7,754 nt of DNA, from assembly GCA_964374095.1 (NCBI GenBank), contig CAYJXJ010000200.1:1-7754 (forward strand), in the 5' to 3' direction. Origin of the DNA: CAYJXJ01 sp964374095 (lineage in GTDB: Bacteria; Elusimicrobiota; Elusimicrobia; UBA1565; UBA9628). Below the pieces are notes generated by a model. It was not told the origin of the DNA and searched no databases. It saw only the letters and a program-made list of their open reading frames with translations. This document shows, piece by piece, positions 1 through 5,617 of this stretch (position 1 is its first letter; each line of letters opens with the position of its first letter). The position numbers and the translations under genes are program-made.

Positions 1-140
1 ATCTGCCGAAGGCCGTGGAGAGCGTCATTTCCTTCATCGAGCGCCACACGCGCAAGCTTGTTGATGATGGCGTGCTGGCGGAGGTGGGGACAGGTCCCAG
101 GGATCCGCGGCGGGCATACGTGCTGAGGGAAGTCCGCTAA
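1..140 (+). CDS. C-terminal fragment of a winged-helix-like protein (5' end outside window)
   Basis: An open frame (codons from base 3) enters from the left edge and ends at TAA 138-140, giving about 45 residues. The fragment contains HTRKLVDDGVLAEVG followed by GPRDPRRAYVL. This is the shape of the recognition helix, second strand and basic wing of a winged helix, as found at the C-terminus of many regulators and of Fic or ATPase proteins carrying a wHTH. I infer DNA binding only from that short pattern; the rest of the protein is missing and its family cannot be named. The stop codon overlaps the first of three repeat boxes just downstream, which could be its operator or part of a terminator. 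No tool was available to test the family. Confidence 0.6.
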   Translation, partial: LPKAVESVISFIERHTRKLVDDGVLAEVGTGPRDPRRAYVLREVR

Positions 141-239
141 AGTGTCGTGAAAGTAATACTTTTGCGGCACTGGGCGGGATTACCGCGGCTGCTCCCGGAC
201 GGAGACGGAAAGGGGCGCCCCGGACTTTTGCGACACTTT
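139..239. repeat. Cluster of three related 14-bp boxes forming nested inverted and direct repeats
   Basis: The box ACTTTTGCGRCACT occurs directly at 158-171 and 224-237 (13/14 identical to each other). A diverged inverted copy lies at 141-154, matching the reverse complement of 158-171 at 11 of 14 positions and that of 224-237 at 12 of 14. The first two boxes form a palindrome around AAT (155-157). The outer pair, extended to 139-154 and 224-239, forms an inverted repeat enclosing about 70 bases. There is no T-tract of the kind expected for an intrinsic terminator. It may be an operator array, the end of a small mobile element, or a structured 3' end of the upstream gene; the sequence does not decide. 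Confidence 0.55.
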
Positions 240-270
240 GAACGGACATTGCAGCTGGAGATTCGGGCTA

Positions 271-299
271 TTGACAAAGCATATATATCAGTGTATAAT
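271..299 (+). promoter_or_regulatory. Consensus sigma70-type promoter of the toxin-antitoxin operon
   Basis: TTGACA (271-276) and TATAAT (294-299) are separated by exactly 17 bases, a perfect match to the housekeeping consensus. The spacer is AT-rich (CATATATATCA), in contrast to the surrounding GC-rich DNA. The expected transcription start, about seven bases past the -10, is near 306, only about 7 bases before the antitoxin ATG at 313. RES-antitoxins of the Xre/MbcA/ParS type usually repress their own operon, so an operator probably overlaps this promoter. I see only weak dyad symmetry in the TATA-rich spacer and do not call a specific operator. Confidence 0.88.
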
Positions 300-312
300 G
301 TAGTTAGTAAAT

Positions 313-942
313 ATGGCTAACACTACTCTTCAGGCGCAGTTGGAGCAAGCGACTCATAAAGTCGAACTGCTCGCTCATGGCCCGCTCGAGTTGTTCGCGA
401 CTCGCGCTCTACGAGCCATAGCCTCTCTGCTTACTTTTGCCAAAGAGTCTGAACTCTCGGCCGCCGCTGCGGCAGAGACCGACATCGACGTGCTGGTGCG
501 CGCGCTTGAATCCAATTCGCTGGCCACCGCGCTTAAAGCGCGTGATCCGTTGGCTCCGGCACGCCTCCGTGGGCTCAAGCGCCGTGGAGAATTGCTACGC
601 GCGGAGGGCGGCATGATGACAGCCGCGGTCGTGGCCAAGCTCCTAAGGCTGACGCGTCAAGCGGTCGATAATCGTCGCCGTGCTGGACAACTCATAGCCC
701 TCCAGGTGGGCAGGCGGGGCTACCTCTACCCTGCCTGGCAGTTCACCGATCGAGGCGTCCTGGAGGGTCTTGCGGAAGTCCTTTCCGCCTTAAAGGTGCA
801 TTCCGATTGGTCGCGCCTGATCTTCTTCTTGAACCGCAACCTTCGCACCGAAGGGCGCACCCCCCTACGGGTGTTACGATCTGGCGACAGGGCCAGCGTT
901 CTTCGTGCAGCCGGCGCCTACCTCGAACACGGCGCCGCGTGA
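313..942 (+). CDS. Antitoxin of a RES-type toxin-antitoxin pair (Xre/MbcA/ParS-like)
   Basis: This 209-residue protein is the first gene of a two-gene operon with a RES toxin. Residues 101-131 (MMTAAVVAKLLRLTRQAVDN and the following basic segment) read as a helix-turn-helix. Residues about 138-209 (YPAWQF, then GLAEVLSAL, a predicted helical stretch, and GRTPLRVLRSGD near 181-192) match the C-terminal toxin-binding region of the MbcA/ParS family. In that family it plugs the toxin active site, while the HTH represses the operon. Residues 1-100 are helical, alanine-rich and not typical of the short family members. ATG 313 follows the promoter so closely that no Shine-Dalgarno can fit, so it would be translated leaderless. 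An internal start at Met101 has a good ribosome binding site. The stop TGA overlaps the toxin GTG. The family assignment rests on the C-terminal half and the partner gene. Confidence 0.82.
   Translation: MANTTLQAQLEQATHKVELLAHGPLELFATRALRAIASLLTFAKESELSAAAAAETDIDVLVRALESNSLATALKARDPLAPARLRGLKRRGELLRAEGGMMTAAVVAKLLRLTRQAVDNRRRAGQLIALQVGRRGYLYPAWQFTDRGVLEGLAEVLSALKVHSDWSRLIFFLNRNLRTEGRTPLRVLRSGDRASVLRAAGAYLEHGAA
603..607 (+). promoter_or_regulatory. Possible internal ribosome binding site for a short antitoxin form
   Basis: GGAGG at 603-607 lies 5 bases before an in-frame ATG at 613, with a second ATG at 616. This is the strongest Shine-Dalgarno-like sequence in the operon, while the annotated start at 313 has none. 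Starting here would give a protein of about 109 residues that begins exactly at the helix-turn-helix and keeps the whole toxin-binding region. The position could be chance in a GC-rich gene, and use in vivo is inferred. Confidence 0.4.
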
Positions 943-1547
943 GCGTGGACCCGCCGCCCCATCCGGAGCCTCCGAAAGACCTGGCGTCGCGTAAATTGCC
1001 GATGGCGCTTCCCGGAGTATTGCCAGCGCCGCTCTGCCGGGTACACGAAGCTGTGAAATCACCAATTTTCTTCGGCAGGATTAAGCGGCATCGGTTCGAC
1101 GCGCCGGACGGCTCTTTCGGCGTCCTTTATGCCGGAGACGAGAATGCGGCCTTCATCGAGACATTCGGGCATGACACGGGCCGACAGGACATCGACACGG
1201 CTGAGCTCGATGCCAGCTCCATGTCGGAGCTCCCATTGAATGGCCCCCTCGCGCTAGTGGACCTGACCGGAGCTGGACTTGCCAACCTCGGCGCCGACGC
1301 AAGACTCTGCACGGGGGATATTGGGATATCCCAACGATGGTCGCAGGCCATACACAATCATCCGGCACGGCCAGATGGGATACTCTGGCGCTCCCGCCAC
1401 GACCTCTCAACTACATCTGTCGCCATCTACGACCGCGCCGCCATCAAGCTCGCACCGCCACGGCTTCGTATAGACTCCTTCATGAGTCCTGCGCATACCG
1501 CCGCACTGGCGGCACTCCTTGACCGCTATCGGTTCAACCTGATCTAA
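939..1547 (+). CDS. RES-domain toxin (probable NAD-degrading enzyme)
   Basis: This 202-residue protein is encoded directly after its antitoxin. Characterised RES toxins such as MbcT and ParT attack NAD+ (phosphorolysis or glycohydrolysis) or ADP-ribosylate host enzymes, stopping growth. Landmarks in the usual order are LCRVHE with Arg34, HRFDAP with Arg52, VLYAGD with Tyr64, AAFIET with Glu74, and DGILWRSR with Ser152. Arg, Glu and Ser are the residues that name the domain. I chose GTG 939 because it overlaps the antitoxin stop as GTGA (939-942), the usual translational coupling, and because the conserved part begins soon after. The open frame extends back to ATG 807, but that part lies inside the antitoxin in another frame and lacks RES features. 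An alternative GTG is at 945. There is no separate promoter. All key residues appear present, so the toxin is probably active. Confidence 0.88.
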   Translation: MSVDPPPHPEPPKDLASRKLPMALPGVLPAPLCRVHEAVKSPIFFGRIKRHRFDAPDGSFGVLYAGDENAAFIETFGHDTGRQDIDTAELDASSMSELPLNGPLALVDLTGAGLANLGADARLCTGDIGISQRWSQAIHNHPARPDGILWRSRHDLSTTSVAIYDRAAIKLAPPRLRIDSFMSPAHTAALAALLDRYRFNLI

Positions 1548-1551
1548 AGAC

Positions 1552-1582
1552 GGGGAGCACCGAGTTCTACCGGAAGCTCCCC
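1552..1582 (+). terminator. Hairpin just after the toxin gene, weak terminator candidate
   Basis: GGGGAGC (1552-1558) pairs perfectly with GCTCCCC (1576-1582), with a small inner stem CCG/CGG inside the 17-base loop. It starts 4 bases after the toxin stop. The following bases (TTATACCTT) are only a poor T-tract, so termination here would be partial. The two hairpins at 1674-1732 may complete it. Confidence 0.45.
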
Positions 1583-1673
1583 TTATACCTTCGCCGACCA
1601 CCGAAACCAACCCGGTAGCGTTCAGCAAAACAGAACCTCCGCCCGGCCACTGGCAATCACGGATTCAGGCCCC

Positions 1674-1732
1674 CCGTCCCATTCCAAAGTTGGAAGGGAC
1701 GGCCCCATCCAATGATTTTGGATAGGGGCCGT
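1674..1732. terminator. Two overlapping strong hairpins between the toxin-antitoxin and envelope operons
   Basis: Hairpin one pairs CCGTCCC (1674-1680) plus TTCCA (1682-1686) with TGGAA (1691-1695) plus GGGACGG (1696-1702), with one bulged A. Hairpin two pairs 1699-1712 with 1718-1732 (ACGGCCCC and ATCCAA against TTGGAT and GGGGCCGT, one bulged A) around the loop TGATT. Bases 1699-1702 belong to both stems, so the full forms compete. There is no T-tract on either strand. The position, before the next promoter at 1767, suggests an intergenic terminator or insulator. The rest of 1548-1830 holds no gene I can support. Confidence 0.5.
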
Positions 1733-1741
1733 GGGGGGGGG
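1733..1741 (+). repeat. Run of nine G upstream of the envelope-operon promoter
   Basis: Nine consecutive G follow directly after hairpin two and end 25 bases before the putative -35 box at 1767. Long G runs are prone to slipped-strand change, and near promoters they can alter expression in steps. The distance from the -35 is compatible with, but does not show, such a role. Confidence 0.5.
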
Positions 1742-1766
1742 CCTCAGGCTTGTAACAAATATCATA

Positions 1767-1795
1767 TTGACTCCTCCCAGGACCCCTGTTACCCT
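1767..1795 (+). promoter_or_regulatory. Putative extended -10 promoter of the envelope operon
   Basis: TTGACT (1767-1772) is followed after 17 bases by TACCCT (1790-1795). TG at 1787-1788 gives an extended -10 (TGT before TACCCT). The -10 keeps only the T, A and last T of the consensus, so the call is moderate. Transcription would start near 1802 and leave about 29 bases of leader before ATG 1831, in which I see no clear Shine-Dalgarno. No other candidate upstream of this operon is better. Confidence 0.5.
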
Positions 1796-1830
1796 TCTTA
1801 ATAGGACCTACGGCCCTGCTCCGTCCGACC

Positions 1831-3333
1831 ATGAGAAAGGCAAAGATTCTCGCGGCTTTCCTGGCCGCGGCTTTCCTGCGCGCCGCGTCCGCCGAGGGCG
1901 CGGCCAGGGTGTCCGCCTATTCCGGCGTGGTCCAGTTGCGGCCCGCGGGTCAGCAGGCGTGGTCGCCCCTTAAGACGGTTCCGGCGCCTTTGGCGGAAGG
2001 CGACACGGTCCGCACCGGCTCGGACGGAAAGGCGACGATCTCCTTCGACGGGGGGACGCGCGTCGAGCTCAGGTCCAACGGATCATTCACCCTGGAGGAA
2101 TCCAACGCGGGCAAGACCGGCCTCCGGCTTTTCCTAGGGACCCTCCGGGTCAAGGTCGAGCGGGCGCTCTCTGTGAATTTCTCGGTTAATACCCCGGTCG
2201 CGGTCTGCAGCGTGCGGGGCACCGAATTCGAGGTCCAGGTCGGGGCGGGCGGCAACACCACGGTCGACCTCTACAAGGGGCTCCTGGCCGTGGGGGACCG
2301 CCGCGGCCAGCAAGTCCTGCTCCAGCCCAACCAGCGGGTGACGGTTGATTTGGGCGGATTGGGAGTTCCCCGCGGCATCCCCACCCCGGCCCAGGGGGCC
2401 CAGGGCAAGTTCCGCGAGCAAATGAAGCGCGAGATGACCCGGGCCATGAGCGCGCTTGAAGTATTGGAGATGGCGGAGCGCGAGAAAAAGCTCGCGGAGT
2501 ACCAGCAGGGCAAATCCCTCGTGGATGTCAACGGCCGGCGCGTGCGCCTCGACGAGTACATCCTGCGTCCCCAGACCGACCAGTTCAAGCTGGTCGTCGT
2601 CAACAAGCGCGATGCGCGTCTGGATTATTTTTACTACCTCGGCACGTTCAACAAGGATCTGCCCCGCAACCTCAAGACCGCCCTGGTCCAGCTCCCCGGC
2701 GGCGTGGACGTGGAACCCGAGTACTTTCTCAGGAAATTCGAGACGGGCCGCTCCAACACCACCGACATCGTCATCGAGAAGGCCGAGGGCGGACACCTCG
2801 TGGACGTCAACAACAACGCCAGCGCCTCGGACAACGTCGCCTTTCTCTTCGATTCAAAGAAGGACGAGTACGTCGATGTGACGGGACGCAAGGTGTACCA
2901 GACTCTTTTCGACAAGTACGGCTTCTACATCAATTCCAAGCTCAAGTACGGCTGGACCGGCGCGAATATCCAGAGCTACGACCTGGCCACCACGGCCTCC
3001 ACCAACGATCCCATCACCGGCGCCGCGCTGACCACCGCCCTGCCGACCCGGAGCGTTTCCACCACCTTCCCGGACGCCAACAACGTCCGGCAGGTCATCT
3101 ATGAGTCCTATGGGGACGGCAGCTTCACCAAGTGGGACAACTACATCATCAACGACGAGGGGCAAGTCGCCAAGTTCAAGGATTTCGAGGGCGCCACGTC
3201 CGGCGCCCAGTACCGCAAGACCCTGCTCAAGTTCAATTTCGAGCAGATCGTAACCGCCACGGAGTTCGAGGGTCGCAGCATTGATTTGGTGGTCGAACCT
3301 AAGATCCTCATCGAGGCGGGTCTGGTGCAGTGA
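1831..3333 (+). CDS. Exported FecR-domain protein with a long C-terminal region
   Basis: This 500-residue protein is the first gene of a three-gene envelope operon. Residues 1-21 form a signal peptide: MRK, a hydrophobic core, then ASA with likely cleavage after Ala21. Residues about 27-172 form a FecR domain: RVSAYSGVVQLR, an EGDTVRTGSDGKATISF turn, LRLFLGTLRVKV, and NTPVAVCSVRGTEFEV near 120-135. A charged, probably helical linker spans 192-230 (rich in Glu, Lys, Arg, Met). Residues 230-500 begin LVDVNGRRVRLDEYILRP and are beta-rich and tyrosine-rich with no catalytic motif that I recognise. Classical FecR is a membrane anti-sigma regulator with a cytoplasmic N-terminus. This protein lacks that layout and has no sigma-factor gene beside it, so a periplasmic or surface structural role is more likely. 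The following gene starts inside its stop codon (GTGA, 3330-3333), so the product is probably made together with the barrel. The domain call is firm; the function is unknown. Confidence 0.85.
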   Translation: MRKAKILAAFLAAAFLRAASAEGAARVSAYSGVVQLRPAGQQAWSPLKTVPAPLAEGDTVRTGSDGKATISFDGGTRVELRSNGSFTLEESNAGKTGLRLFLGTLRVKVERALSVNFSVNTPVAVCSVRGTEFEVQVGAGGNTTVDLYKGLLAVGDRRGQQVLLQPNQRVTVDLGGLGVPRGIPTPAQGAQGKFREQMKREMTRAMSALEVLEMAEREKKLAEYQQGKSLVDVNGRRVRLDEYILRPQTDQFKLVVVNKRDARLDYFYYLGTFNKDLPRNLKTALVQLPGGVDVEPEYFLRKFETGRSNTTDIVIEKAEGGHLVDVNNNASASDNVAFLFDSKKDEYVDVTGRKVYQTLFDKYGFYINSKLKYGWTGANIQSYDLATTASTNDPITGAALTTALPTRSVSTTFPDANNVRQVIYESYGDGSFTKWDNYIINDEGQVAKFKDFEGATSGAQYRKTLLKFNFEQIVTATEFEGRSIDLVVEPKILIEAGLVQ

Positions 3334-4559
3334 GAGGACCGGTCCTGGCGTTCGTCCTAGCGGCGGCGCCGCTTGCGGCCTCCGCCGTCGAGGTGCAGCC
3401 CCTCTACGTCTTCCAGGTGCTGGGCGGCCAGCTCTTCTTCAAGAACCAGCGGGGCAGCCTGACCGGCAACGCCTTGGGGCTGGTCGCCCCGGCCCTGAGG
3501 TTCGGCGACCGCTTCACGCTGCTGCCGTCCCTAAGCGCCGAGTACAAGGGCACCCAACAGGCCCTCCAATTGGCCAACGCCGGCACCCTCTTCCACGAGC
3601 AGTGGGACAACCGCGCGGGCCTCAAAGCCATATTCTCCCCGGGAGGTCCGGACGGCCCCTGGCGCGTCAAGCCCGGAGGCGGCATCTCATACCAGTTTCT
3701 CAAGGAAACCAAGGACGAGAGGTGGCTCCGGGGACTCTTTGATTATTACCGCTGGACCTCGGGCGTCGAGGTGGAATACGTCTATCATGATCCGCATTCG
3801 GTCCGCATGGGCGCCGACTACTTCGAGACCCGGTTTCCGCGCTACACCAGCCTCGAGTCGGAGCTGGCCCTCGGCCAGCCCAGCCAGGCCCTGGCGCGCG
3901 AATTGGTCGGCAATCGCGTCCTCGACACCAGGGGGGCGGCCGCGACCTTGGCCGGCGACGGCCCGATCAGCGACCGCGTTTTCATCGAAGGCGGCGCCTC
4001 CGCCTTGTACCAGGATTTCTACAACCAGTTCGTGGTTGACGACGCCGGCCAGCTGCGGATGGAAACCCGCGAGGACGTCACGACCACCCTTTCCGTGGGA
4101 TTGAGGTTTCCCGCCCAGGTTAACCCGGAGATCAGGTTTCTCTCCGCGGTCGACTTCGGCGTGGGCTACAACACCTCCAATCAAAACAGCTTCGACGCCC
4201 AGCGCGTCCAGTTCATGCCTTTCTACTACAACTACGGGCAGGTGCAGGGCGGCCCCACCTTCAAGATCCTCATCGGCCCGGACACGTCCCCGATCGCCAT
4301 AGGAGCTTCGGCAACCTGGTGGTACCGGCGCTACCCGTACCGCCCGCACCAGAACGAGTCCGGAACTTATCTCAATGAGAGCGTCAAGACCAATTCCTAC
4401 GCCGGCTCTCTCAACCTGGATTATCCGATGGCCAAGCATCTCTCCCTCATCATCGGATTCCAGTACGGGGGCCAGGAATCGAACCAGAAATTCGAGCAGT
4501 TCTACTCCTACAATTACACGGTCAAGAACTATCTTTTCGGGTTCCGGTATGAGTACTAG
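3330..4559 (+). CDS. Outer-membrane beta-barrel protein (large)
   Basis: This 409-residue protein has a clear signal peptide: MRGPVLAFVLAAAPLAASA with cleavage after residue 19, leaving VEVQPLY. The mature part alternates aromatic and small or polar residues in many short strands (for example SGVEVEYVYHD, TTTLSVGLRF, GSLNLDYPM, LSLIIGFQYG). It ends YLFGFRYEY, a C-terminal aromatic as expected of a beta-signal read by the BAM complex. GTG 3330 overlaps the upstream stop, which indicates translational coupling to the FecR protein. The usual partner hypothesis is that the barrel spans the outer membrane and the FecR-domain protein docks at it from the periplasm; this is inferred from the gene order only. 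I do not recognise a substrate or a named porin or secretion family, and the strand number cannot be fixed by eye. Confidence 0.75.
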   Translation: MRGPVLAFVLAAAPLAASAVEVQPLYVFQVLGGQLFFKNQRGSLTGNALGLVAPALRFGDRFTLLPSLSAEYKGTQQALQLANAGTLFHEQWDNRAGLKAIFSPGGPDGPWRVKPGGGISYQFLKETKDERWLRGLFDYYRWTSGVEVEYVYHDPHSVRMGADYFETRFPRYTSLESELALGQPSQALARELVGNRVLDTRGAAATLAGDGPISDRVFIEGGASALYQDFYNQFVVDDAGQLRMETREDVTTTLSVGLRFPAQVNPEIRFLSAVDFGVGYNTSNQNSFDAQRVQFMPFYYNYGQVQGGPTFKILIGPDTSPIAIGASATWWYRRYPYRPHQNESGTYLNESVKTNSYAGSLNLDYPMAKHLSLIIGFQYGGQESNQKFEQFYSYNYTVKNYLFGFRYEY

Positions 4560-4574
4560 CCGCCGGCGGGACTG

Positions 4575-5285
4575 ATGCAGATCCTGGTTCCCCTCGTGCT
4601 GATGGCCGCCCTCGCCATCATGACGCCCGAGCGGGAGTATGAAGCGGGCCTAAACCCCGGCTTCATGGTCCCCGCCGGCGAGAGCCATCAGAGCATGGGG
4701 AACTCCTCGGTCATCAACCTCTCCGGGGATTGGTGGATCACCGATGGGATCGCCGCCGGCGTCGAGTTGGGCATACTGCAGGGGCACAAGATCCCCAATT
4801 CGCCCCGGGGGCTCCTGCGGCCCACCCCCGTCATCAATTTCGAGAAGGTCGGACAGGAGGCCGCCGCCGACATCATCCGCAAGGGCGGCGGCGAGGTGCG
4901 TTTGCGCGATGCCCGCAGCGGGGTGACCCGGACGGGGTGGTACGCGGCCCCGACCTTCAAGCTCGGGCGGCTCGTGGAGATGGACAATTCCTTTTGGAGG
5001 CCCTATTTTTCCTTCGGGGGGGGGCTCCACCACAGCGAGTACGCCGGTTCCTTGACCGTGCCCGGCACCAAGCTTGACGGCGGCGCTTACTCGGAGTCCT
5101 TCCCGATTGAAAAGAAGAAGGCCGATGAATTCGGCCTGAACTTGGGAGTCGGAATCACGTGGCGTCCCAAGAAGTCGCGGCTTCTCCTGGGCTTGGACGT
5201 GAGGTATCACCGCATCATCAAGGATGGCGCCGGCTCGCCGGACGTGTTCCTGGCGCCGTCGATGCGCCTGGGCTATACCTTTTAG
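4575..5285 (+). CDS. Small outer-membrane beta-barrel protein with a G9 tract in the gene
   Basis: This 236-residue protein lies 15 bases after the previous stop and in the same frame, so it is very likely the third gene of the operon. The N-terminus (MQILVPLVLMAALA) is a hydrophobic export signal but lacks the usual Lys or Arg. Later segments have amphipathic strand character (WYAAPTFKLG, WRPYFSFGGGLHHSEY, FGLNLGVGITW, LLLGLDVRYH), and the protein ends MRLGYTF. The terminal Phe and the length are typical of eight-strand OmpW/OmpX-like or Omp_b-brl barrels. ATG 4575 is preceded by GGCGGG (4565-4570), only a weak ribosome binding site; CTG 4572 is possible but unlikely. Gly148-150 are encoded by nine consecutive G, a potential slippage site. 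Ligand and role are not recognisable. Confidence 0.72.
   Translation: MQILVPLVLMAALAIMTPEREYEAGLNPGFMVPAGESHQSMGNSSVINLSGDWWITDGIAAGVELGILQGHKIPNSPRGLLRPTPVINFEKVGQEAAADIIRKGGGEVRLRDARSGVTRTGWYAAPTFKLGRLVEMDNSFWRPYFSFGGGLHHSEYAGSLTVPGTKLDGGAYSESFPIEKKKADEFGLNLGVGITWRPKKSRLLLGLDVRYHRIIKDGAGSPDVFLAPSMRLGYTF
5016..5024 (+). repeat. G9 tract inside the small barrel gene (possible contingency site)
   Basis: Three GGG codons in a row make an uninterrupted run of nine G. Loss of one G would lead to TGA at 5053-5055. Gain of one G would lead to TGA at 5075-5077. Either slip removes the C-terminal third of the barrel, including the terminal Phe, and should abolish assembly in the outer membrane. The tract is directly visible; switching is inferred. 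Confidence 0.6.
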
Positions 5286-5523
5286 GGCGCAAGACAGAAT
5301 TTTGTGAGACTCGGTGGGGTCAAGTGGTAGACGATAGGTCACTGTGAAATCAAATTCTGGCGGCGGCGGCATTTCACGGTGCTCACCTCCACCGATGGAG
5401 GTGGTTTGCAAGAACCGCGGGCGATGGCCGCAAGGGGCAACCCGACTAAACAACGCGGGCAACTCACCGCCCCCCTGGGACGCTTACGGCAGGGGGCATC
5501 GAGTTGAGTCCCCTCTTAGGGCT

Positions 5524-5555
5524 AGGGCATGCCGCCGCCAGGGCATGCCGCCGGC
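5524..5555 (+). repeat. Tandem 16-base duplication in the 3' part of the RNA-like region
   Basis: Two adjacent 16-base units, 5524-5539 and 5540-5555, agree at 15 of 16 positions; each begins AGGGCATGCCGCC. The second copy also forms the hairpin GCCGCC-GGCA-GGCGGC (5547-5562). Both units lie inside the larger 5522-5529/5564-5571 stem, so the duplication lengthens that stem-loop. Confidence 0.75.
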
Positions 5556-5567
5556 AGGCGGCTTGTC

Positions 5568-5571
5568 CTAG
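5568..5571. repeat. Left copy of CTAG target-site duplication
   Basis: CTAG directly precedes the left terminal repeat, and an identical CTAG follows the right one at 7700-7703. CTAG is its own reverse complement, so it could also be read as the outermost four bases of the inverted repeats. The duplication reading is preferred because four-base YTAR targets are known for IS701 and part of IS5. Confidence 0.65.
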
Positions 5572-5617
5572 CCTGGATTTCCACGGCGCGGAATTGACCT
5601 AATAAAACCAACCGTTT
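5572..5617 (+). repeat. Left terminal inverted repeat of the IS
   Basis: These 46 bases match the reverse complement of 7654-7699 at 44 positions, with differences at 5603 and 5611. With one small gap, weaker similarity continues inward for about 12 more bases (GGCGGT..TGGCC against GTCGGT..CGGCC). Confidence 0.93.

Larger units (their letters stand above)
5341..5571 (+). ncRNA. Putative HEARO/omega RNA (IscB- or IsrB-associated guide RNA), interrupted or separated by an IS
   Basis: No gene fits here, yet hairpins follow one another. They are a 10-bp stem 5341-5350/5371-5380 with one G-T wobble; a perfect stem CACCTCCA/TGGAGGTG (5384-5391/5396-5403) with loop CCGA; and a GNRA-type hairpin GGG-GCAA-CCC (5435-5443 region). 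Next come CCCG (5441-5444) against CGGG (5456-5459), a 7-bp stem 5471-5477/5490-5496, and an 8-bp stem 5522-5529/5564-5571 with one wobble. CAACTC (5460-5465) can pair with GAGTTG (5501-5506), crossing the local stem as a pseudoknot would. The core (GGGGCAACCCGACTAAACAA, then GCGGGCAACTCACC, later GGGGCATCGAGTTGAGTCCC) resembles from memory the omega RNA upstream of iscB/isrB. In such RNAs the guide is the sequence just 5' of the scaffold, here roughly 5325-5340. The identification is by recall and structure only; no nuclease gene is inside the window. Confidence 0.55.

Noticed and set aside
807..938. Upstream extension of the RES toxin to ATG 807
   Set aside because: This part lies within the antitoxin gene in another frame and shows no RES features. 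The GTG at 939 with a GTGA overlap is the better start.
2134..2796. 220-codon minus-strand frame inside the FecR-domain gene
   Set aside because: It is a shadow frame of GC-rich coding DNA; the plus-strand protein has a signal peptide and a recognisable domain.
3687..4439. 250-codon minus-strand frame inside the large barrel gene
   Set aside because: Same reason: it is antisense to a coherent beta-barrel frame, and I see no motif in it.
4650..5462. 270-codon minus-strand frame across the small barrel gene and the RNA-like region
   Set aside because: It is antisense to a well-supported barrel gene, is low in motif content and proline/glycine-rich, and its N-terminal part is explained by palindromic RNA stems.
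5344..5571. 75-codon plus-strand frame in the RNA-like region
   Set aside because: The stretch is dominated by compensated hairpins and tandem repeats, and the peptide shows no domain or ribosome binding site.
5286..5571. tRNA, tmRNA, RNase P RNA, group I or II intron, or a common riboswitch
   Set aside because: I looked for the hallmark sequences of each (for example T-loop and CCA end, intron domain V, riboswitch cores) and found none. The HEARO/omega RNA reading fits best.
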